A DNA stretch of 64,000 nucleotides from Candidatus Kinetoplastibacterium crithidii (ex Angomonas deanei ATCC 30255) (GTDB lineage Bacteria > Pseudomonadota > Gammaproteobacteria > Burkholderiales > Burkholderiaceae_B). Positions 1 to 13,723 of this stretch are shown in pieces. The stretch is from positions 1 through 64,000 of the forward strand of contig NC_019815.1 in the NCBI RefSeq assembly GCF_000319225.1. Direction: 5' to 3'. Every line of letters begins with the position of its first letter. The first letter of the stretch is position 1. Under the pieces are notes generated by a model. That model made no database searches and was not told where the DNA came from. It saw nothing but the letters and a program-made list of their open reading frames with translations. The position numbers were made by a program, and so were the translations under genes.

Positions 1-36
1 GTTGTTATTAAGATATTTTATTTATTTATAAAAATG

Positions 37-65
37 TTGACATTATCTTCTTTATGATAGATAAT
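37..65 (+). promoter_or_regulatory. rRNA operon promoter, copy A
   Basis: TTGACA (37-42), a 17-bp spacer and GATAAT (60-65) form a near-consensus sigma-70 promoter about 245 bp upstream of 16S. The same element is present in copy B. Confidence 0.75.
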
Positions 66-105
66 CGTCATCTGTTTCGCAAATAATTGAATTTGTGAAT
101 CCAAC

Positions 106-137
106 TGATCTTTAACAATTGAACAATCGATAATTGT
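106..137 (+). promoter_or_regulatory. boxA/boxB-like antitermination leader, copy A
   Basis: A boxA-like TGATCTTTAACA (106-117) resembles the rrn leader boxA. It is followed by a short hairpin, ACAAT (123-127) pairing with ATTGT (133-137), in the place of boxB. In rRNA operons this element loads Nus factors onto RNA polymerase. The role here is inferred from resemblance and position. Confidence 0.6.
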
Positions 138-223
138 GGGTACTTGATGGTAGTTTTGAGGCATATATTTATATATGTCGTGCTAAAAACAAACAAGTAA
201 GTACTCATTAAATTATAAATTTT

Positions 224-245
224 TTTCTCAGAGACATCTGAGAAA
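224..245 (+). other. Leader hairpin upstream of 16S, copy A
   Basis: A perfect 9-bp stem, TTTCTCAGA (224-232) with TCTGAGAAA (237-245), closes a GACA loop. It lies in the transcribed leader between boxA and 16S. It could take part in leader folding or processing. It is unlikely to terminate transcription, because the 16S gene follows. Confidence 0.5.
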
Positions 246-311
246 CCTGTTTATTTTTTTGAGTAAATCGTATTTTCAAATTATTTTGAATTTGCGCAAA
301 ATGCAGAGATT

Positions 312-1842
<1,531 letters not shown>

Positions 1843-1973
1843 AAGAGCATATGAACTACATATTAAGTGCCTACAATTATCGATTGTTATTTAGCTGAGA
1901 TTGGTAGTAAGCAGGGTTGCGACAGATTCTTCATTGGGGTTTGCCCAAAGTTATGCTAACCCTATAAATGCAT

Positions 1974-2050
1974 GGGTCTGTAGCTCAGCTGGTTAGAGCA
2001 CCGTCTTGATAAGGCGGGGGTCGTTGGTTCAAGTCCAACCAGACCCACCA
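1974..2050 (+). tRNA. ileT: tRNA-Ile (GAU), copy A
   Basis: This is a normal 77-nt cloverleaf in the 16S-23S spacer. The acceptor GGGTCTG pairs with CAGACCC. The two linker bases TA precede D-stem GCTC. The anticodon stem CCGTC/GGCGG holds the loop TTGATAA with anticodon GAT, and CCA is encoded. The copy at 39856 has one extra G between the acceptor stem and the linker. Confidence 0.97.
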
Positions 2051-2082
2051 TCTGTTTGAGTAATACCTTTCTGTGGTACTAT

Positions 2083-2158
2083 GGGGGTGTAGCTCAATTG
2101 GGAGAGCGCCTGCTTTGCAAGCAGGAGGTCATCGGTTCGATCCCGTTCACCTCCACCA
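2083..2158 (+). tRNA. alaT: tRNA-Ala (UGC), copy A
   Basis: This 76-nt cloverleaf has acceptor GGGGGTG pairing with CACCTCC through one G-T pair. The anticodon stem CCTGC/GCAGG carries loop TTTGCAA with anticodon TGC, and CCA is encoded. It lies 32 nt after tRNA-Ile, the usual spacer arrangement in betaproteobacterial rRNA operons. Confidence 0.97.
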
Positions 2159-2217
2159 ATTTAGAATTTAATTTTTAGGCTTGTTTCAAGTTTAAAAATT
2201 AAGTTTTATTAGCTGAT

Positions 2218-2229
2218 TGTTCTTTAAAA
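2218..2229 (+). promoter_or_regulatory. boxA-like element in the 16S-23S spacer, copy A
   Basis: TGTTCTTTAAAA lies between tRNA-Ala and 23S. It resembles the second boxA that renews antitermination ahead of 23S in many rRNA operons. Confidence 0.5.
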
Positions 2230-2404
2230 ATCTAGAAGAGACGCAACATAAATATGTATAGATTTTACATTTTGTATAATCTATACGATTAGGGTTGTGA
2301 TTGCATTAATTATAATTATGTTCTTTGAGAGTAAAATCTTTAGAATATTTATGAACAGCACAAACATGTAGTTAACTTTAATTCATATAGCCTTTAGTGT
2401 TATA

Positions 2405-5288
<2,884 letters not shown>

Positions 5289-5425
5289 ATAACTCTACAG
5301 GTTATTGAGATAATTATATGTTATGATATTAATTAATGTGGTTACATCCTAATTTATATTTTTGTTGCTTCTTCTTAGATTATTTTTATGTTTGTTATTT
5401 TGTAGACAAACAGCGTACAGGTTAT

Positions 5426-5540
5426 GCCTGATGACTATAGCAAGGTTGTTCCACTCCTTCCCATCTCGAACAGGACAGTTAAACGCCTTTGCGCCGATGA
5501 TAGTAGACTTTTAGTCTGTGAAAGTAGGTTATCGTCAGGC
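5426..5540 (+). rRNA. rrf: 5S ribosomal RNA, copy A
   Basis: This 5S rRNA is about 115 nt long. Its terminal stem is formed by GCCTGA near the 5' end and TCAGGC at the 3' end. The internal CCATCTCGAACAGGACAGTTAAACGCC segment (about 5460-5487) is characteristic of 5S. It lies just before the operon terminator. Confidence 0.93.
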
Positions 5541-5549
5541 TTTTATTTA

Positions 5550-5583
5550 AAACCCTACAGATAAGAGTCTGTAGGGTTTTTTT
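5550..5583 (+). terminator. rRNA operon terminator, copy A
   Basis: A perfect 12-bp stem, AAACCCTACAGA (5550-5561) with TCTGTAGGGTTT (5568-5579), has a 6-nt loop and runs into seven Ts. It begins ten bases after 5S. It also lies close downstream of convergent holA and may serve both directions. Confidence 0.92.
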
Positions 5584-5614
5584 GTATCTAAAATTAATTC
5601 TTAATAATTAATCT

Positions 5615-6655
5615 CTATGATATTTTTAATGTGGCTATATTTACCGATACATTTATAAGTTCTGCCCATAAATTTTTTGAAGTTCCTTCTTCATCCATAC
5701 CCTTAATGCTTAGATCAATATTATGTAGTTTATTTATTATTTTATATAAGAAATTTTTATTAACATCTCTACTATAGTTTTCAATTAAATCTCTATGATT
5801 TCCAAAAATTTTATTACTATTTAAGATATAAGAAAATTGTTCCCTAGGTGCATCTATTAAAATACCTATAATTCTTATATCTTCATAAATCGCCCATAAA
5901 ATTAAAGCAGGGTGTATATTTTCTTCTTTCAAATATAATAATATTTCTAATATTTTAGATATTTTTTTTTGAAAAATAGATAATCTAAAATCATATATAT
6001 TGTATTTTGAATTATTTGATACAATACTATTCTTTATGGACTCTTCATCTATATATCCTTCTTCAAAAATTAAACCTAGTTTAATAATTTCTTGATTAGC
6101 AATAACTAAATTATTATCAACTTTATTTGCTATCCAAAATAGTGAGTTATTATCGACATATTGTTTTTGTAGTAATAATCTTTCTTTTATCCAAAATGGT
6201 AATTCACTACTTTTGATATTAGGTATATTAATTGAGATTCCCAATTTTGTTAGAGATTTCATCCAATTGCTATTTTTTGTATTTATATCTTTTTTTGGTA
6301 CTTGAACAATCAAAATAGTATCTTTTTTTTCTGCTAAAAAATTTGCTATTTTGATTATATGTTCAGAACCTATTTTTCCTGGTGATGCATTTGTTATATC
6401 TATATTAAATATTCTATATTTTTCAAATAAAGAGATTGATTTTATGCTTTCAGTGAATTCGCTCCAATTACTATGTAAATCCATAGATGAATTATAAAAA
6501 TATACAAATCCTCGTTTTTTAAACTCTGATATAATGTTAAGTTTACATTCATTTACTAAAAGCAATTCGTTACCTAATAATATATATATAGGTGAAAAAT
6601 ATTCTTCTTTCTTTAATAATTCAGTTATGTGTTTATAATCAATATATTTATGCAT
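5615..6655 (-). CDS. holA: DNA polymerase III delta subunit (clamp loader)
   Basis: The 346-aa product matches HolA, the subunit that opens the beta sliding clamp within the clamp-loader complex. The N-terminal part (IYILLGNELLLVNECKLNI) fits the start of the delta ATPase-like fold. Length is normal for the family, but the sequence is lysine- and isoleucine-rich and diverged. It lies 81 bp downstream of leuS on the same strand. Bordetella-type genomes carry lptE between the two, and it is missing here. The last three codons and stop (5615-5623) lie inside the rRNA operon repeat. Confidence 0.88.
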   Translation of the reverse strand: MHKYIDYKHITELLKKEEYFSPIYILLGNELLLVNECKLNIISEFKKRGFVYFYNSSMDLHSNWSEFTESIKSISLFEKYRIFNIDITNASPGKIGSEHIIKIANFLAEKKDTILIVQVPKKDINTKNSNWMKSLTKLGISINIPNIKSSELPFWIKERLLLQKQYVDNNSLFWIANKVDNNLVIANQEIIKLGLIFEEGYIDEESIKNSIVSNNSKYNIYDFRLSIFQKKISKILEILLYLKEENIHPALILWAIYEDIRIIGILIDAPREQFSYILNSNKIFGNHRDLIENYSRDVNKNFLYKIINKLHNIDLSIKGMDEEGTSKNLWAELINVSVNIATLKIS

Positions 6656-6736
6656 TTTTTTTATACTTATAATATTTCAAGAAAAATCAAAGTTTTTCAT
6701 GAAATATTAGAGAATATAATATTATATAGATAATAT

Positions 6737-9424
6737 TTAATTATTTTTTAATACTATATTTATTAGTTTGTTAGGTACTACAATAATACGTTCAATAATA
6801 TTATTATTAATGTACTTTAATACACTGGGCTCTTCTAAAACTATTTTCTTTATTTCTTCTTCATTTTGGTCATAACGAACATTCACTGAACTTCTTAATT
6901 TGCCATTAACTTGTATGACCATTTTTACATTAGTTATAACAAGAGCTTCTTTTTTGACTTTAGGCCATATGGCATCAATTAAATCACCATGAACATTATT
7001 ATATCCAAGTTCATTCCAGATCTTCCATGTTATATGAGGAACTATTGGGTATAATACTCTGAGTACTATGCCTAAAGACTCTGAGATAGCAATATTATGG
7101 GTTTTATCTATAATTGAATTTACTTGTAAAAATTGTTCAATAGAATTCAACATTTTCATTGATGCAGATACAATAGTATTATATTGCAATCTATCATAGT
7201 CATGATTACTTTGATTTAATAGAGAGTAAATATTAAAATATAATTCTTGTATAGATGGATTTTTGCTTATGTCTATATCATGTTTTTCTGTTAAGGAATT
7301 TGCAGAAATAATATTATCTTTATTATTGTAACAAATTCTCCATAGTCTACGTAAATAACGATTAGCGCCTTCTATTCCAGCATCAGACCATTCTAATGTT
7401 TGCTCTGGTGGGCTTGCAAATATAATAAATAAACGAGCTGTGTCTGCTCCCCATTTTTCTATAATCGACTGAGGATCAACTCCATTATTTTTAGACTTAG
7501 ACATTGTGCCAATGCCATTATATATAACTGGGCTAGAATCTTTTTTTAGCAAATAATTAGTTGCCATGCCATTTTCATTATATATAGTCTCAATGTCATC
7601 TGGCTTGAAATATTCTATTCCTCCATTTTCTGTCTTTCTAGAAAAAATATGATTTAATACCATACCTTGACATAATAATTTGGTGATAGGCTCATCAAAG
7701 TTGACCAGATGCATATCTCTCATTACTTTGCACCAAAATCTTGTATATAGTAGATGAAGCACAGCATGTTCTATGCCACCAATGTACTGATCCATTGGCA
7801 TCCAATAATCATTTCTATTATCTATAGGTAGGTTGGTATTATCAAAAGATGTATAACGCATAAAATACCAAGAAGAATCTATAAAAGTATCCATGGTATC
7901 AGTTTCTCTTTTTGAATCAGCTCCACATTTTGGGCATAAGCAATTTACGAAATTTTCATTTTTATCTAGAGGGTTGCCATTGCCTTCAGGAGTAAGGTCT
8001 TCTGGCAGAATTACTGGCAGATTATCATAAGGTACAGGTACTGAACCACAGTTATTGCAATGAATAATCGGTATAGGTGTCCCCCAGTAACGTTGCCTAG
8101 ATATACTCCAGTCTCTAAGTCTCCACATAATTTTGCTTTGACCTAATTTTTCACTTATGATTCGATCACTTATAGCACTTGCTGCTGATTTACAGTCTAA
8201 ACCATTATATGCTCCTGAATTGATAATATATCTATCTTTTGTATCCTTATACCAATCTTGCCATATTTCTGAATTAAACTCTTTGTTTTTTGCAGATGAT
8301 ACTACTTGTTTAATATTTATTTTATATTTTTTAGCAAACATAAAATCACGTTCATCATGAGCTGGGACTCCCATGATTGCGCCATCGCCATAGTTGATAA
8401 GAACATAATTAGAAATCCATATAGGAATTTCTTCATGTGTAATTGGATGAATAGCATTAAATCCAGAATAAATGCCTTGTTTTTCCTTAGTGGATATTTC
8501 AGCTTCTGTAGTAGTTCCTAATCTATTTGATATAATGAAAGCTTCTATAGCACTATCATTTTTAGAGGCATGAATAGATATTGGATGCTCTGTTGCTATT
8601 GCGCAAAATGTTGCGCCAATGATGGTATCTGGACGAGTTGTAAATACATAAAGATTGCCATCTTGAATTAATTGGTTATTCTTGTCTTTTATTTGATGTT
8701 TGAATGTAAAACGCAATCCTTCAGATTTACCAATCCAATTGGCTTGCATTGTTTTTACTTTTTCTGGCCACAGTTGTAGTTTATCTTCTAAGTCACTTAG
8801 TAGCTCTTCAGCATAATTTGTGATAGCTAAATAATAACCAGGTATTTCTCTTTTTTCAACTAACGCTCCAGAACGCCATCCATGACCATCTATCACTTGT
8901 TCATTTGCTAAAACTGTTTGATCCACAGGATCCCAATTTACTACTTGAGTTTTACGATAAACAACACCATATTCTAACATTTTTAAAAATAGCCATTGGG
9001 TCCATTTATAATATGATGGGCTGCAAGCGCATATTTCTCTTGACCAGTCGATAGATAAACCAATGCTTTTCATTTGGTTCTTCATATAATCAATATTGTT
9101 ATATGTCCATTTTGCTGGAGGTATTTGTGATTTTATGGCTGCATTTTCTGCTGGCATGCCAAAAGCATCCCATCCCATAGGCATAAGAACATTAAATCCA
9201 TTCATGCGTTTATGGCGAGCCATAACATCATTAATAGTATAGTTGCGAACATGACCCATATGTAGCTTGCCACTAGGATAAGGCAACATAGAACATGCAT
9301 AGAATTTAGGTTTTAATGATCCATCTTTATTCTTAGTATTTTCATTTACTAAGTAAGTTTTGTTAGATTTCCAAAATTCTTGGGATTCTGATTCTATATT
9401 TTTGTGGTTATAATGTTCTTGCAT
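6737..9424 (-). CDS. leuS: Leucyl-tRNA synthetase
   Basis: This 895-aa class I synthetase charges tRNA-Leu. The HIGH signature appears as HMGH at residues 55-58 in LPYPSGKLHMGHVRNYT. The KMSKS loop is TMSKSK near residue 640. The CP1 editing domain is recognisable by TTRPDTIIGATF and the GVPAHDERD motif. A Cys-rich zinc-binding insert (CNNCGS ... CPKCGA) is present. Length and order of domains are normal. It probably forms an operon with holA. Confidence 0.98.
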   Translation of the reverse strand: MQEHYNHKNIESESQEFWKSNKTYLVNENTKNKDGSLKPKFYACSMLPYPSGKLHMGHVRNYTINDVMARHKRMNGFNVLMPMGWDAFGMPAENAAIKSQIPPAKWTYNNIDYMKNQMKSIGLSIDWSREICACSPSYYKWTQWLFLKMLEYGVVYRKTQVVNWDPVDQTVLANEQVIDGHGWRSGALVEKREIPGYYLAITNYAEELLSDLEDKLQLWPEKVKTMQANWIGKSEGLRFTFKHQIKDKNNQLIQDGNLYVFTTRPDTIIGATFCAIATEHPISIHASKNDSAIEAFIISNRLGTTTEAEISTKEKQGIYSGFNAIHPITHEEIPIWISNYVLINYGDGAIMGVPAHDERDFMFAKKYKINIKQVVSSAKNKEFNSEIWQDWYKDTKDRYIINSGAYNGLDCKSAASAISDRIISEKLGQSKIMWRLRDWSISRQRYWGTPIPIIHCNNCGSVPVPYDNLPVILPEDLTPEGNGNPLDKNENFVNCLCPKCGADSKRETDTMDTFIDSSWYFMRYTSFDNTNLPIDNRNDYWMPMDQYIGGIEHAVLHLLYTRFWCKVMRDMHLVNFDEPITKLLCQGMVLNHIFSRKTENGGIEYFKPDDIETIYNENGMATNYLLKKDSSPVIYNGIGTMSKSKNNGVDPQSIIEKWGADTARLFIIFASPPEQTLEWSDAGIEGANRYLRRLWRICYNNKDNIISANSLTEKHDIDISKNPSIQELYFNIYSLLNQSNHDYDRLQYNTIVSASMKMLNSIEQFLQVNSIIDKTHNIAISESLGIVLRVLYPIVPHITWKIWNELGYNNVHGDLIDAIWPKVKKEALVITNVKMVIQVNGKLRSSVNVRYDQNEEEIKKIVLEEPSVLKYINNNIIERIIVVPNKLINIVLKNN

Positions 9425-9572
9425 AATAGGATAGCTCTTTTTAAATTATAGAAGCCGTTATGATATTTTATTTGTAATATACAGTTTTTAATTGATTGAT
9501 AAAAAACAGCTAGCAAATTTAAAGAAGTGACGTTTATATAATAAAATCTAGCTATAAAAATGATGTGGCTAA

Positions 9573-9604
9573 GGACATGATTTTCTTTAATTAAGATCAT
9601 GCCC
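9573..9604. other. Imperfect hairpin between rpmG and leuS
   Basis: GGACATGAT (9573-9581) pairs with ATCATGCCC (9596-9604) through one mismatch. It sits in the 238-bp gap between rpmG and leuS. It may end the rpmB-rpmG transcript, but no good T-tract follows on the minus strand, so the role is uncertain. Confidence 0.3.
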
Positions 9605-9662
9605 TTTATATTAAAAACATACTGCTTATATAATAAACACGTTGATTGATAACATGTAATAT

Positions 9663-9830
9663 TTATTTAAGTTTGATTTCTTTATATTCAACATGTTTGC
9701 GAGCAACTGGATCAAATTTTTTGAGTAATATTTTATCAGGAGTATTACGTTTGTTTTTTGTTGTTGTATAAAAATGACCAGTTCCAGCCGTTGATTCTAA
9801 TTTGATCTTTTCTCTCGCTCCTTTTGCCAT
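9663..9830 (-). CDS. rpmG: Ribosomal protein bL33
   Basis: A 55-aa reading frame starts [20 protein letters not shown] and ends [11 protein letters not shown], a clear bL33 of the Cys-less, zinc-free type. It is a structural protein of the 50S subunit near the E site. The length is exactly that of gammaproteobacterial and betaproteobacterial bL33. It lies 31 bp downstream of rpmB, the usual rpmB-rpmG pair. The segment 9831-9861 between them is only a ribosome-binding region, so both are probably read from the promoter near 10223-10250. Confidence 0.95.
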   Translation of the reverse strand: MAKGAREKIKLESTAGTGHFYTTTKNKRNTPDKILLKKFDPVARKHVEYKEIKLK

Positions 9831-9861
9831 ACTATGTTCCTATTTTATTGGTTAATACCAT

Positions 9862-10098
9862 TTAATTTTTTATGGTTTTTTGATTTAAAATACTTAGTAC
9901 AGATTCTATTCCATACTTATCTATAGTTCTTATAGCCTTGGTTGAAACCCTTAAACGCACCCATCTGTTTTGTTCTTCTAGCCAAAATCTACGAGACTGT
10001 AGGTTTGGTAAGAATCTGCGTTTTGTTTTATTATTAGCATGGGATACATTATTTCCCACCATAGGTCCTTTACCAGTTATCTGACATATTTTTGTCAT
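9862..10098 (-). CDS. rpmB: Ribosomal protein bL28
   Basis: The 78-aa product begins [24 protein letters not shown], the hallmark of bL28, and continues with the conserved [14 protein letters not shown] segment. It is a 50S structural protein. The length equals that of E. coli bL28. It is the first gene of the rpmB-rpmG pair. Confidence 0.97.
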   Translation of the reverse strand: MTKICQITGKGPMVGNNVSHANNKTKRRFLPNLQSRRFWLEEQNRWVRLRVSTKAIRTIDKYGIESVLSILNQKTIKN

Positions 10099-10222
10099 GG
10101 AATCACCTTATATAGGAAAATTTATTTTGTGTTAAGAATACTATTAATGAAATGAGACCAAAGGTTTTCTATTTAAATATAGTTCTCTTAAAAAGAAATA
10201 AATATTAATTTGAAAAGGAAAT

Positions 10223-10250
10223 ATTATATAATGCCCGTATTATAATGCAA
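10223..10250 (-). promoter_or_regulatory. Probable rpmB-rpmG promoter
   Basis: Read on the minus strand, TTGCAT (complement of 10245-10250), a 16-bp spacer and TATAAT (complement of 10223-10228) resemble a sigma-70 promoter. It lies about 125 bp ahead of the bL28 start. Such AT-rich sequence gives chance matches easily, so confidence is moderate. Confidence 0.42.
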
Positions 10251-10666
10251 TATATTTAATTAGAACATAAACGATATTTTAACTTAAATTTTTCTAATAT
10301 ATAAAACCAAAAATTAATTTTGACTCATTTACACTGCTATTCTAGTTAGTTAATTAGATAACGTCAATGTACTGTCTTTTATTTTTATTAAATTTCTTAT
10401 AATCTCAATATCTATTAGCTATTAATACTTACTAAGTGTATATGTAATGATAAATTATGTTTACATTATATATAATAATATCTTATCGTTGTTTATTTGT
10501 GATTATTTAATAACAATTGAAAGTTTAGTATATTCCATTAGTATTTTTATCGTGTGAAAAATAATTTTTATAGATATGAAGTTATGCTTATTTTTATGGT
10601 AAGTCTCTTAGAAGAATAAAATAGCTAATATCTTTTTATGACAGAACATATAAGTAGAGAAATATT
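10251..10666. other. AT-rich intergenic region ahead of pdxJ
   Basis: About 415 bp between the divergent rpmB and pdxJ genes contain no supported gene, tRNA or clear structured element. Reading frames are short and resemble no known protein. It presumably holds the pdxJ promoter and decayed sequence. Confidence 0.6.
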
Positions 10667-11395
10667 ATGATAGAACTTGGCGTTAATATTGACCATGTTG
10701 CTACTTTAAGACAGCAAAGACATACTTGTTATCCAGATCCTCTAGCTGCTGCTTTGACAGCAGAGAAGGCTGGGGCTGATTTAATTACTCTTCATCTAAG
10801 AGAGGATAGAAGGCACATACAAGATCAAGATGTTTTTAATATTAGTCAAAATATAATTGGCAAGATGAATCTTGAGTGTGCCATTACTAAAGAAATGTTA
10901 GGCATTGCTGTTAAAGCACGACCAGATATAGTTTGCCTTGTTCCAGAAAAAAGACAGGAGTTAACAACCGAAGGAGGGTTGGACATAATAAATTCATATG
11001 AAGTTGTTTCTAATGCAGTTAAATATCTTCAATCTAATGGAGTAAAGGTTTCTATATTTATTGATCCAGATATTAATCAAATTTATGAAGCAAAACAGAT
11101 AGGAGCTGATGCAATAGAACTACATACAGGTAGATATGCCGAATGTAGTCATTCTAATGAAAAGGATAAGGAAATAGACAGGTTGAAAAATTCTGTAGAT
11201 GCGGCTTTAAAGTTAGGTTTAAAAGTTAATGCTGGTCATGGTTTACATTATGATAATATCAGAAGTGTTTTAATGATAAATGGAATTAGTGAATTTAATA
11301 TAGGTCATTCGATAATTAGCAGAGCAGTTTTTGATGGCTTGTTTTCTGCTGTTAAAGAGATGAAAGACCTTATAAATAATATAAATATTGATTAA
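10667..11395 (+). CDS. pdxJ: Pyridoxine 5'-phosphate synthase
   Basis: PdxJ condenses 1-deoxy-D-xylulose 5-phosphate with 3-amino-2-oxopropyl phosphate in vitamin B6 synthesis. The 242-aa product starts MIELGVNIDHVATLRQQR, the family signature, followed by YPDPLAAA. It also has LHTGRYAE and the C-terminal NIGHSIISRAVF phosphate-binding segment of the TIM barrel. Length is normal. acpS follows after four bases, the usual pdxJ-acpS pairing in Proteobacteria. Confidence 0.97.
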   Translation: MIELGVNIDHVATLRQQRHTCYPDPLAAALTAEKAGADLITLHLREDRRHIQDQDVFNISQNIIGKMNLECAITKEMLGIAVKARPDIVCLVPEKRQELTTEGGLDIINSYEVVSNAVKYLQSNGVKVSIFIDPDINQIYEAKQIGADAIELHTGRYAECSHSNEKDKEIDRLKNSVDAALKLGLKVNAGHGLHYDNIRSVLMINGISEFNIGHSIISRAVFDGLFSAVKEMKDLINNINID

Positions 11396-11399
11396 ATAT

Positions 11400-11816
11400 A
11401 TGATTGTAGCTTCTAATTATATAGCTGGAGTTGGTGTAGATATTTTATCTGTTAATAGAGTAAATTCGCTGTTTGTGAAATATAAGTATAAATTTTTGGA
11501 CAAAGTTCTAGGTTCTCTTGAAAGAGATTGTTTCAATAAGCGCTTTGATGCTAATTATTATCGAGGAATAAGATATATTACAACTAGAATTTCTGCTAAG
11601 GAAGCTCTTTCAAAGGCTATAGGTATTGGTATGACTTTCCCTATGACTTGGTCTAGTATTGAAATCCTTAATTCATCTAATGGTAAACCTTATTATTTTT
11701 TTTCTCCAGTTTTAGATAAATGGATTAAGGAAAGATACGGGGTTATACATATTTCACTGAGTGATGAGCATGATTTAGTTGTTTCTAATGTGGTTATAGA
11801 GACCAAGAAAATTTAA
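11400..11816 (+). CDS. acpS: Holo-[acyl-carrier-protein] synthase
   Basis: AcpS transfers 4'-phosphopantetheine from CoA to the acyl carrier protein. The metal-binding motif GVGVDILSVNRV is near the N-terminus, and ISAKEALSKAIGIG corresponds to the conserved AKEAxSKAxG motif. An upstream TTG at 11388 would overlap pdxJ. The ATG at 11400, four bases after the pdxJ stop, is the more likely start and gives 138 aa. That is slightly longer than the 126 aa of E. coli AcpS. Confidence 0.93.
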   Translation: MIVASNYIAGVGVDILSVNRVNSLFVKYKYKFLDKVLGSLERDCFNKRFDANYYRGIRYITTRISAKEALSKAIGIGMTFPMTWSSIEILNSSNGKPYYFFSPVLDKWIKERYGVIHISLSDEHDLVVSNVVIETKKI

Positions 11817-11829
11817 TATTGATATTTTT

Positions 11830-13677
11830 GTGGCATGTTCGAAGATAATGACTTCTTGTTTTAACTTTGGTGCTTTTTCGAAAAGCATACCTCATTTGCC
11901 TGGTATCTATAAGTATATTGATGTTGAAGGCAATATAATATATGTTGGTAAAGCTCGTGATCTAAAAAAAAGAATTTCTTCATATTTTAATAAAACTTTG
12001 CCAAGTATTAGAATAGAGAAGATGGTTTCAAAAATAGCAGATATAGAGATTATAGTTACAAAATCTGAAATAGAGGCTTTGATTTTAGAAAATAATCTTA
12101 TTAAGTCTTTAAAGCCAAAATATAACATACTATTTCGCGATGATAAATCGTATCCATATCTTAAAATTTCTCTACATGAATATCCTCGTTTGCATATTGT
12201 TAGATTGAAACCAATTGTCGATTCTAAAAAATTAGAAGGCCAATATTTCGGGCCATTTCCAGATAGTTACGGAGCTAGAGAAACTATCAAGATTTTGCAA
12301 AAAATATTTCGCTTGCGTACTTGTGAGGATTCGGTTTTTTTGCATAGATCACGTCCATGTTTATTAGGTCAAATTGGTAAATGTTCTGCTCCTTGTACTA
12401 GAAATATTAGTTTTGAAGATTATGACAAGAATATAAAAGAGGCATCATTGTTTTTAAATGGCAAGGCTACAGCGGTTTTATCTGATCTTAAACAAAAAAT
12501 GCAAATAGCCTCAGATTCTATGAATTTTGAATTGGCAGCTACATTAAGAGATCAAATAACAGCATTAAAAAGTGTTCTTCATAAACAAGCTATGGAGCAT
12601 ATAGGAGTAAAGGATACTGATATTATATCTGTAGTCAGAGAATCAGGAAAAACATGTATTAATGTTGTTATGATTAGGAACGGTCGTCATATAGGAGATA
12701 AGAACTTTCTTATAGAAGTTGGAGAAGAAGAGGGTATAGATTCTTTGCTAGAATCTTTTGTTACGCAGTATTACTCTGTCAGGGCTTTGCCTGATGTTAT
12801 AGTTTCTTCTCATAGATTCTCTACATTGGATAATATAGATTTAATCAGCTGCCAACAAAGTAAAAAAGTTAGTTTGTCGTTTAAACCAAGAGGCTTAAAA
12901 TCTTCTTGGTTGGGACAGTCTATAGAAAATTCTAAGATTTTTTTAGCAAAACATATAGATTCACAATATTTAAGAAAATTTCGTATTAAAAATTTATTAT
13001 ATGAATTAGGTATTTGCGTGGAAACTTATGAGCAATTATACATAGAATGTTTTGATATTAGTCACTATTCAGGAGAATCAACTAATGCGTCATGTGTTGT
13101 TTTTAATAAGTGCGAAATGCAGCCATCACGCTATAAGCTCTATAACATAGAAAATATAATTCCAGGTGATGATTATGCTGCTATGGGTCAGGTGCTATAT
13201 CGTCGTTTTTCTAAATTTGAAAATAGAGATATGCCTAATTTAGTTCTAATAGATGGTGGTCCTGGTCAGGTTGAGATAGCAAAGAAAATTTTTATTCAAT
13301 TAGGGTTAGATATAAAATTGATAGCTGGAATTTCTAAAGGAGAAGGAAGAAAAGTTGGCCTGGAGACATTGCATTTTGCAGATAAAAGACCAGCCATTTC
13401 CCTCGGAGCAAATTCTCCTGCCCTTATGCTGATTGCATATATAAGAGATGAAGCTCATAGGTTTGCTATAGAAGGAGTAAGGAACAGGGTTGCTAAATTA
13501 AGAAACATGTCTTTGATAATGAATGTTGATGGTATTGGCAAAAAAAAATCTCAAGCACTACTAAAGCATTTTGGTAGCTTACAAGATATTTCTTGTGCAA
13601 CAATAGAAGAAATAATGTCTGTTGATGGTATATCTAGATCTTTAGCTGAAAAAATATATGATTTTGTAAGGTCATAA
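11830..13677 (+). CDS. uvrC: Excinuclease ABC subunit C
   Basis: UvrC makes both incisions in nucleotide excision repair. The 615-aa protein has the GIY-YIG nuclease domain (PGIYKYIDVEGNIIYVGKAR), a Cys cluster with CLLGQIGKCSAPC, and a UvrB-binding UVR motif (MNFELAATLRDQI). It then has the RNase H-like second nuclease domain (ECFDISHYSG) and C-terminal helix-hairpin-helix motifs. The open frame begins at a GTG, and an ATG at 11848 is an alternative start. pgsA follows, as in many Proteobacteria. Confidence 0.97.
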   Translation: MACSKIMTSCFNFGAFSKSIPHLPGIYKYIDVEGNIIYVGKARDLKKRISSYFNKTLPSIRIEKMVSKIADIEIIVTKSEIEALILENNLIKSLKPKYNILFRDDKSYPYLKISLHEYPRLHIVRLKPIVDSKKLEGQYFGPFPDSYGARETIKILQKIFRLRTCEDSVFLHRSRPCLLGQIGKCSAPCTRNISFEDYDKNIKEASLFLNGKATAVLSDLKQKMQIASDSMNFELAATLRDQITALKSVLHKQAMEHIGVKDTDIISVVRESGKTCINVVMIRNGRHIGDKNFLIEVGEEEGIDSLLESFVTQYYSVRALPDVIVSSHRFSTLDNIDLISCQQSKKVSLSFKPRGLKSSWLGQSIENSKIFLAKHIDSQYLRKFRIKNLLYELGICVETYEQLYIECFDISHYSGESTNASCVVFNKCEMQPSRYKLYNIENIIPGDDYAAMGQVLYRRFSKFENRDMPNLVLIDGGPGQVEIAKKIFIQLGLDIKLIAGISKGEGRKVGLETLHFADKRPAISLGANSPALMLIAYIRDEAHRFAIEGVRNRVAKLRNMSLIMNVDGIGKKKSQALLKHFGSLQDISCATIEEIMSVDGISRSLAEKIYDFVRS

Positions 13678-13723
13678 TGTAGTATATATGTTATAAATTT
13701 TTTTAAATACAACAAGTCATAGT

